A stretch of 11,967 nucleotides of DNA. Origin: Clostridia bacterium. GTDB taxonomy: Bacteria > Bacillota > Clostridia > DSM-8532. A program made the translations under genes and the position numbers. Positions 6,968-11,967 of this stretch are shown here, piece by piece. Position 1 is the first letter of the stretch; every line of letters begins with the position of its first letter. The notes beneath the pieces are model-generated. The model saw nothing but the letters and a program-made list of their open reading frames with translations. It was not told the origin of the DNA and searched no databases. The stretch spans positions 1-11,967 of the forward strand of contig JAOABT010000397.1 of assembly GCA_026418215.1 (NCBI GenBank), in the 5' to 3' direction.

Positions 6968-7564
6968 TTATTCTATACTAAGCTCATAGGTTTCGAGGAA
7001 GGCTTCCTTTTCACCCATCAAACGGCTCATAAAGGAGTAATCGCACATAAAGCCCCTTGTTTTGTTAATAACAAGGCACCCCCCTAAAAGCTGCTCATCA
7101 CTTTCCACGATTGCAAAATGAGCGCCCATCTTATCACGGATGGCTTCGGTTAAGGAAATATCCTCAGTATCCACCACAACGCGGATATCACCGGTACCCA
7201 AGTCAGCAACGCCCGAATTGACGAGCCTCTCGAGATACCCTTTGTAGTCCTCCGTTTTTCTAAACGCCAAAAGCTTCGTCTTTATATTCTGGAAGACGCT
7301 ATCCATGATCTCATCACGACGGTTGAATAAGGCCTGCTTGCTTTCAACAATGGCTTTGGAAACCTCTTCGTTGATATCCTTGTCAATTTTGCGGACTGCC
7401 TCCTGAATACGCTCATAGGCTACCTTCAGGAATTGGATCTCTCCTGCTGCAATCGCTTCCTTATGATCTTTTTCAGCCTGCGAAATGATGTCTTTCTTCT
7501 TCTGGTCGGCCTCTTTCATGACCATATCAGAAAACTTGGCAAGCTTTTCTTGCGTTCTGTCCAT
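6968..7564 (-). CDS. atpE: V/A-type ATPase subunit E (peripheral stalk)
   Basis: The 198-residue protein is subunit E (ntpE), the stalk subunit that pairs with the coiled-coil H/G subunit and holds the A3B3 head still against the membrane stator. The first 100 or so residues form a long charged helix rich in Lys, Glu and Ala. The C-terminal half folds as the E-type globular cap, with RVVVDTEDISL and LLGGCLVINKTRGFMCDYSF (the conserved GG-x3-x2-G-like core near 160-178). It sits between F and A, 27-36 nt ahead of A. A GGGGTG ribosome site precedes the ATG. No oddities in reading frame. Confidence 0.93.
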   Translation of the reverse strand: MDRTQEKLAKFSDMVMKEADQKKKDIISQAEKDHKEAIAAGEIQFLKVAYERIQEAVRKIDKDINEEVSKAIVESKQALFNRRDEIMDSVFQNIKTKLLAFRKTEDYKGYLERLVNSGVADLGTGDIRVVVDTEDISLTEAIRDKMGAHFAIVESDEQLLGGCLVINKTRGFMCDYSFMSRLMGEKEAFLETYELSIE

Positions 7565-7609
7565 AGATACACCCCAGTAGCAGGAATTCCTGCTTAAATC
7601 CGTTCTGGC

Positions 7610-7918
7610 TTAGATTTTCAAACCAATAGCTTCATTTACATACCGCATGATGTAATCGGAGGGACGCCTGGTACCATGCCGGTCAGGTATTTCTACAATC
7701 AACGGCCGGCTGTGATTAAGCTTCAGATCCGATACAACATCAGGAAAGTTTTCTACTAATAATTCGGTGATGAGGATGATACCAATGCTTTTGTCATCCA
7801 TGGCATTTTTGAGAGCCTCGACGGCCTCCTGGCGGCCGTGAACAACCACGCCGTCAATGCCGGCAAGCCTCATGCCTACCTTGGTATCAATATTGTCGCT
7901 AATGAGAAACATTCTCAT
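7610..7918 (-). CDS. atpF: V/A-type ATPase subunit F (rotor, central stalk)
   Basis: The 102-residue protein is subunit F (called ntpG in Enterococcus hirae), a small Rossmann-like protein that clips onto D in the central stalk. Diagnostic features are the N-terminal strand MFLISDNIDTKVGMRLAGI, with the following VVHGRQEA, the middle strand IGIILITELL, and the C-terminal IVEIPDRHG near 73-81. The family normally has 98-110 residues, so this is full length. GAGGGTG lies at good spacing before the ATG at 7918. It follows the proteolipid gene after a 94-nt gap that carries hairpins, and precedes E by 45 nt. E and F are in the reverse of their order in the Enterococcus operon. Confidence 0.93.
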   Translation of the reverse strand: MRMFLISDNIDTKVGMRLAGIDGVVVHGRQEAVEALKNAMDDKSIGIILITELLVENFPDVVSDLKLNHSRPLIVEIPDRHGTRRPSDYIMRYVNEAIGLKI

Positions 7919-7948
7919 GTTATCACCCTCTTCCGGTTATCATTTCTA

Positions 7949-7999
7949 AAAGGCGGGGTTTAACGCCCTTGCCTGCAATAAGCCATTGCACCTGGCTTA
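7949..7999 (-). other. Hairpins between ATPase K and F genes
   Basis: On the minus strand, downstream of K, TAAGCC and GGCTTA (plus 7979-7999, 9-nt loop) form a 6-bp hairpin. A second, GC-rich imperfect hairpin, AAGGGCG...CGCCTTTT (plus 7949-7970), ends with a short T-run. Together they could cause partial termination or protect the 3' end of a processed K message. Confidence 0.45.
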
Positions 8000-8012
8000 C
8001 AAAGGTTGAGGC

Positions 8013-8456
<444 letters not shown>

Positions 8457-8485
8457 TTAGTCTTAAATAATTATTATTATTTTAT

Positions 8486-8558
8486 CTGGCAGCTGTGTGC
8501 CAGTAAAATCCTTGGTAACTTTTATATCATATTGGAATGGACCACAATGGTCTCCAAT
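8486..8558 (-). other. Hairpin and A/T-rich leader upstream of ATPase K
   Basis: The 160-nt gap between genes I and K, unusual in this compact operon, holds two hairpins on the minus strand. The first is ATTGGA-GACC...GGTC-TCCAAT with a small bulge (plus 8531-8558). The second is the perfect CTGGCA-CACAGC-TGCCAG (plus 8486-8503). About 20 nt of A/T-only sequence then leads to the K ribosome site. Such arrangements can mark RNA processing or translation enhancement of proteolipid genes; that role is inferred. Confidence 0.5.
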
Positions 8559-8601
8559 GTGTAATAAGAATACTTCGCCTCATTAGTCTAAGAATCTCGG
8601 G

Positions 8602-10527
8602 TTATTCATCGGTGACCCTGACAGGCTTGAACTCCTGCCCCTCACCGATATAGAATCTGCCGAACATTTCATAAAATTCGAGACGCATACATTGAATACC
8701 GACGATAAGGCCCTCCAGACCTATGGTTACGATATTCCCAATAATGACAATGATTATTCCTCCAACACCGTGCATCATGTTGTAAAGCGTCCAAACCGCA
8801 AGCGACAAGCCTGCATGGTTTAAAGCAAAGGCACCGACACGGGCGAAGGAAACGGTACCCGAGAAGAAGGACAGCAGCGTTTCAAAGAGCTCGAAGCTGG
8901 CCTCCACGAGGTACATGCCCTTTTCATGCGGCATGATGTGGTCTCTTTTCATGATCAGGTTTTCAAGGGGTTCCTTGAAGAAGATCAGGAGCATGGGAAG
9001 GACAACAACGATAAACAAAACAATGCCCGTAAGTGCAAACTTGCCTGTAATGAGGGAAACCACGATAACAGCCGCCAGACCACCATAGAATAATAGTCCC
9101 GCCAGGCCGTTTTTGTCAAACAAGAGCCTACCCCACTTACGCATGCGGATATTGTTGATAATATTCGCAATGATGGTGGTGATGATGATGAAAGCGCCAT
9201 AGGCCACTGCTATATAGAGGATGCTGTTGATGGTATCCTTGCCGTGCAGGGGGCTCGCCCATAGGGGATGAACAAATTCTTCACTACCGAAAACACTGCC
9301 GTAAACGAAACCGAAAATGGTAGATGAAACGCCCACGTAGAGTAATATGCCTCCAAAAGGCAGTTTCTTTGCCACTTTCATATAAAGACCGGCCAATGCA
9401 ATCAATAAACCCTGACCGACGTCACCGAACATGAAGCCGAACATCAGCACGTAAGTAAAGGTCATCAGCGCCGTTGGGTCAAGCTCTGTCGCAATAGGAA
9501 GGCCGTACATTGTCACGAGGCTTTCAAAGGGCTTGAAAAATTTATTGTTCTTGAGGATTGTGGGCGGCGTTGAGCTCACCACGTATTCAGGATCCTCGCT
9601 AGAGAAGATAATGCTGTCCATGGGCTCCACTTCCTTCTGGAAGCGTTTGAAATCCTGCATGGGAATCCACCCTGTCAGGAAGAAGGTCTCCTTGGTGTGG
9701 GCACCCATCAGCTTAATATCGCTGATTTTGGACAGATAAAGAATTTTATTGTAATAGGCTTCAAAGGCCTCGCGCTTCTCCTCAAGGAAAAGCTTTAAGG
9801 TCAGATCCTCCTGATTGATCTTTCTTTTTAAGTTTGCTATTTCGTCATTAATTCTTTTGATCGTGATTTTAGGCATGCCCTTGGCCTGGTCAGAAATACG
9901 GACACGCTCAAAACCAATGGCTGTAAACACATTATCAATGACCGGTGCGATGGATATGGGCATGAAATAGGACAGCCATACATTGTCGTTTTCTTCCGAA
10001 ACAGGAACCACCATGACATCAAGACCCTCAAGATACTCGCGCTGCTTCTGGTAGGTGTCTCTCGGCAGGGTACCGAAGCGGAACTTCATAAAGGAAAAGT
10101 GGAACATCTGGTCGATGTCAACCTCTACCTCGGCGAGAGGCTGTATCTGCTTCAGAATTTGTTCTCTTTCCTGTATGTCCACCTTGTAAAGGTCGGTCTG
10201 CTTGCGGTGATCGGAAATTCTATCCTCAAGCTCCTTAACAAAGTTTTCGAATTCTTGAAGGTTGAGTTCTTTCAATACCTCATCGTCGATTTCGTCTCTT
10301 GAGAGCTCTCTTACCCTGATGCCGTACTTTTCGTTAAGGAAGCGCATACGCTTCTTGAGGTTTTCAAAGGTGGTTTCTTCCTCAAAGGGGATCAGACCGG
10401 CAATATTCAAAGCCTTGTAGGACGGCTCCAGCTGTACGTTACTGTTGACGACATGTTTTAAAACAAACTCATTGAACAAATTCAAGGGGCCAAGCATACT
10501 GACATATTTCATTTGCTCAACAGCCAT
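8602..10527 (-). CDS. atpI: V/A-type ATPase subunit I (membrane stator, subunit a)
   Basis: The 641-residue protein is subunit I (ntpI, equal to V-ATPase subunit a), which forms the ion half-channels beside the K ring. Residues 1 to about 335 are the cytoplasmic arm with paired coiled-coil segments (about 85-130 and 220-260) that bind the peripheral stalks. The rest spans the membrane with roughly eight helices. Family marks are FMFGDVGQG (365-373), SFARVGAFALNHAGLSLA (560-577) with the essential stator arginine at Arg563, and GLEGLIVGIQCMRLEFYEMFGRFY (603-626) with Glu605. Length fits the family (about 600-660). The ATG at 10527 has GGGAG upstream and lies 27 nt after the subunit C stop. Confidence 0.96.
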   Translation of the reverse strand: MAVEQMKYVSMLGPLNLFNEFVLKHVVNSNVQLEPSYKALNIAGLIPFEEETTFENLKKRMRFLNEKYGIRVRELSRDEIDDEVLKELNLQEFENFVKELEDRISDHRKQTDLYKVDIQEREQILKQIQPLAEVEVDIDQMFHFSFMKFRFGTLPRDTYQKQREYLEGLDVMVVPVSEENDNVWLSYFMPISIAPVIDNVFTAIGFERVRISDQAKGMPKITIKRINDEIANLKRKINQEDLTLKLFLEEKREAFEAYYNKILYLSKISDIKLMGAHTKETFFLTGWIPMQDFKRFQKEVEPMDSIIFSSEDPEYVVSSTPPTILKNNKFFKPFESLVTMYGLPIATELDPTALMTFTYVLMFGFMFGDVGQGLLIALAGLYMKVAKKLPFGGILLYVGVSSTIFGFVYGSVFGSEEFVHPLWASPLHGKDTINSILYIAVAYGAFIIITTIIANIINNIRMRKWGRLLFDKNGLAGLLFYGGLAAVIVVSLITGKFALTGIVLFIVVVLPMLLIFFKEPLENLIMKRDHIMPHEKGMYLVEASFELFETLLSFFSGTVSFARVGAFALNHAGLSLAVWTLYNMMHGVGGIIIVIIGNIVTIGLEGLIVGIQCMRLEFYEMFGRFYIGEGQEFKPVRVTDE

Positions 10528-10554
10528 GACCTATCACTCCCTTTCTCCCCCTGA

Positions 10555-11604
10555 TCAGGCATTCATACCCACGACAAACCTCTGGATGCGTTCCTCCGGA
10601 AGCTTATAGCGAATGCCTTCAATAACTGAAATAATGTTGGAAATCTCTATCTCTTTCAAGCGCAAGTACGAAACAACGCTGGCTATGGAGAAGGGTTCGA
10701 GTCTGAAGCGCCTTCTGTGAAGCCTGTAAATATATTCGTCGTAACTGTGCTCAAGCATAATAGCATTTTGCCCTTCGAATAGAAAGCCATAGGGCGTGTC
10801 CTGGATGATACGGTTGAAATCCTCGATGTCCTTGGCATGAACCAGGCTCTCTATCGAGCTCTTATTAAGCTTATGCCTTTGCTTGATGACATAGCTCTGA
10901 ATAACTTCCTTGTCTATTTTGTAGTAGGTTTTGGCTCTATAGATCCAAAAGATATTAAAGATATCGATTTCAGGGCAGACAAAGTCCTTCATGATTTCGA
11001 TATCTCTAGCGGATAATTGCTTTTTATAAATGGTCTGGACGGTTCTGAAATAATAGAGGTCCAAGGCCATTTCCATACTGAACAGACGTGTCACGTAGTT
11101 CTCGGACGCATAGGGCCTCAACACCTCATAATAATCCGTTCCTTTGAGCCCTTGCAGGAATTCCTCAATATTTCTGGATAAGGCCAGCTTGGGTATGTTA
11201 AGCTTGTCATAGCTCGCCAGAAACAACAGGGAGTCCTCAAGAACCGATTGTTCGGTGTGACCTGCCTCAAAGACACGGAATATGAGCTTCAAGCTTTCGA
11301 TTTCTATCTTGAGATATAAAACCCTTACAAACCTCTTAAGCTCACCGGTCGTAAACTTCAGAAGCTTGGCAAAGTCATTGATGAGGTCGCGTTTGAGAAG
11401 ATTTTCGAGATGGCTTCTATGAATGGAAGCCTCGTCGATATCCGCGAGTATGGCATTATAGTGGGTATCGTACTTAAGATAGGATACGATCTCGCCCACA
11501 TTCTTTTTCTGCATCAGTTCCTTATAGTTTTCAGCATCCAATAGCTTTCCGAACATGGCTCGCGTCTTGCCCGAAAGCGCACCGTATTTCAATTCGCCAA
11601 GCAT
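10555..11604 (-). CDS. atpC: V/A-type ATPase subunit C (rotor socket, subunit d)
   Basis: The 349-residue, largely helical soluble protein is subunit C (ntpC, equal to V-ATPase subunit d). It sits on the proteolipid ring and receives the D/F shaft. The family pattern is visible as three repeated helical blocks with a Y-G-N/L-type N-terminus (LKYGALSGKTRAMFGKLL, 5-22). Other features are a YASENYVTRLFSMEMALDLYYFRTV region (about 164-188), IFNIFWIYRAKTYY (about 215-228), and a C-terminal YLRLKEIEISNIISVIEGI (about 313-331) that is characteristic of the family. Length is normal. The start codon lies 4 nt after the stop of the upstream subunit, and the ribosome site GGAAGG lies inside that gene's end, so the two are coupled. 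It precedes I here rather than following E. Confidence 0.94.
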   Translation of the reverse strand: MLGELKYGALSGKTRAMFGKLLDAENYKELMQKKNVGEIVSYLKYDTHYNAILADIDEASIHRSHLENLLKRDLINDFAKLLKFTTGELKRFVRVLYLKIEIESLKLIFRVFEAGHTEQSVLEDSLLFLASYDKLNIPKLALSRNIEEFLQGLKGTDYYEVLRPYASENYVTRLFSMEMALDLYYFRTVQTIYKKQLSARDIEIMKDFVCPEIDIFNIFWIYRAKTYYKIDKEVIQSYVIKQRHKLNKSSIESLVHAKDIEDFNRIIQDTPYGFLFEGQNAIMLEHSYDEYIYRLHRRRFRLEPFSIASVVSYLRLKEIEISNIISVIEGIRYKLPEERIQRFVVGMNA

Positions 11605-11608
11605 CCGT

Positions 11609-11935
11609 TCACCTTCCGATTATTCGGTTGAAAATTTGGTCTTCCCAGTTGGTTTGATGTTCTTCCGCCGACTCTTCCATGAGACGCATCTTGAGCGCAG
11701 TATCCTCATAGATTCGTATAACCCTGTCATCCGCTTCCTTGCGGCTTCTGGCCCTCAGCTGCTCAATTTTGTGCTCAGCCATCTCAAGAATATTGGCCTC
11801 CATGTCCCTGAGCTCGTCCTCAGTTTGGATCCGGATGTCCTCCTTCTTGGCCAGGCCCTCGGCTACCAGGTTTTGGGCATCATGTTCGATCTCTATGCTT
11901 TTCTTAATGACTTCTTCCATTCTTACACTGCCCAT
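11609..11935 (-). CDS. atpH: V/A-type ATPase coiled-coil peripheral stalk subunit (H/G-like)
   Basis: The 108-residue hydrophilic protein is almost entirely charged helix, rich in Glu, Lys, Arg and Ala with heptad-like spacing from about residue 6 to 90 (EEVIKKSIEIEHDAQNLV onwards). By size, composition and first position in the operon it is the coiled-coil partner of subunit E in the peripheral stalk: archaeal AhaH, Enterococcus NtpF, eukaryotic G. Sequence conservation in this family is low, so the call leans on context. The ATG at 11935 has no obvious ribosome site; the ATG at 11920 (residue 6) would start at MEEVIKK, which looks like many relatives, but it also lacks a strong site. Confidence 0.8.
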   Translation of the reverse strand: MGSVRMEEVIKKSIEIEHDAQNLVAEGLAKKEDIRIQTEDELRDMEANILEMAEHKIEQLRARSRKEADDRVIRIYEDTALKMRLMEESAEEHQTNWEDQIFNRIIGR

Positions 11936-11950
11936 GCTAAGATGCTTGAT

Positions 11951-11956
11951 AGTATA
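11951..11956 (-). promoter_or_regulatory. Candidate -10 box of the ATPase operon
   Basis: TATACT on the minus strand lies about 16 nt before the first start codon, with a predicted transcription start at about base 11944. The matching -35 box would fall beyond the window edge, so the promoter cannot be confirmed. The resulting leader would be only about 9 nt, or 24 nt if the second ATG is used. Confidence 0.35.
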
Positions 11957-11967
11957 AGAGTATATAT

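Noticed and set aside
8529..8585. 18-codon minus-strand reading frame in the I-K gap starting ATG AGG CGA
   Set aside because: No ribosome site, and its sequence is mostly the hairpin arms.
11952..11960. GTATAAGAG near the right end resembles part of the Tn5 adapter
   Set aside because: Only nine bases match and the flanks differ, so it is more likely genomic, or insertion-site coincidence, than adapter.

Overview
The window reads as part of a Clostridia-like (Firmicutes) chromosome assembled from Nextera-type data. This rests on a T-box riboswitch, a Firmicutes-type SRP RNA 5' end, strong Shine-Dalgarno sequences, a bacterial A/V-type ATPase operon and mid-range base composition. Every gene I can support is on the minus strand, so the biological reading order runs from high to low coordinates. 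The organism assignment is inference from these features, not from a database search.

Region 1 (11967 to 3082) is a complete nine-gene A/V-type ATPase operon in the order H-C-I-K-F-E-A-B-D. It supplies the catalytic head (A, B), rotor axle (D, F, C), membrane rotor (K), stator (I) and peripheral stalk (E, H). Most genes are tightly packed or overlap (A/B share ATGA; B and D overlap). The exceptions are the gaps on both sides of the proteolipid gene K, 160 and 94 nt, which contain predicted hairpins. That fits differential expression of the multicopy rotor subunit. K has one carboxylate (Glu126) and lacks the Gln/Thr ligands of Na+-type rotors, so H+ coupling is the first guess.

Region 2 (3081 to 213) is the most interesting part. 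A sigma70-type promoter at about 2843-2871 drives a full T-box leader with Stem I, Stem III, the T-box sequence and an intrinsic terminator. Its specifier reads AUC (isoleucine), and its UGGU bulge matches an A73 tRNA such as tRNA-Ile. Instead of an aminoacyl-tRNA synthetase or standard amino-acid gene, the leader controls a two-gene unit overlapping by one base: an XRE-HTH/cupin regulator and an AMP-forming acyl-CoA synthetase. My working model is that isoleucine starvation (uncharged tRNA-Ile) induces activation of a branched-chain acid, for example 2-methylbutyrate, for isoleucine synthesis by reductive carboxylation. The substrate is inference.

Region 3 (about 212 to 1) holds alternative inverted repeats, then a strong promoter and the first roughly 20 nt of an SRP RNA gene (ffs/scr). 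That gene is cut off because bases 1-19 are the Tn5 mosaic-end sequencing adapter, not genomic DNA.
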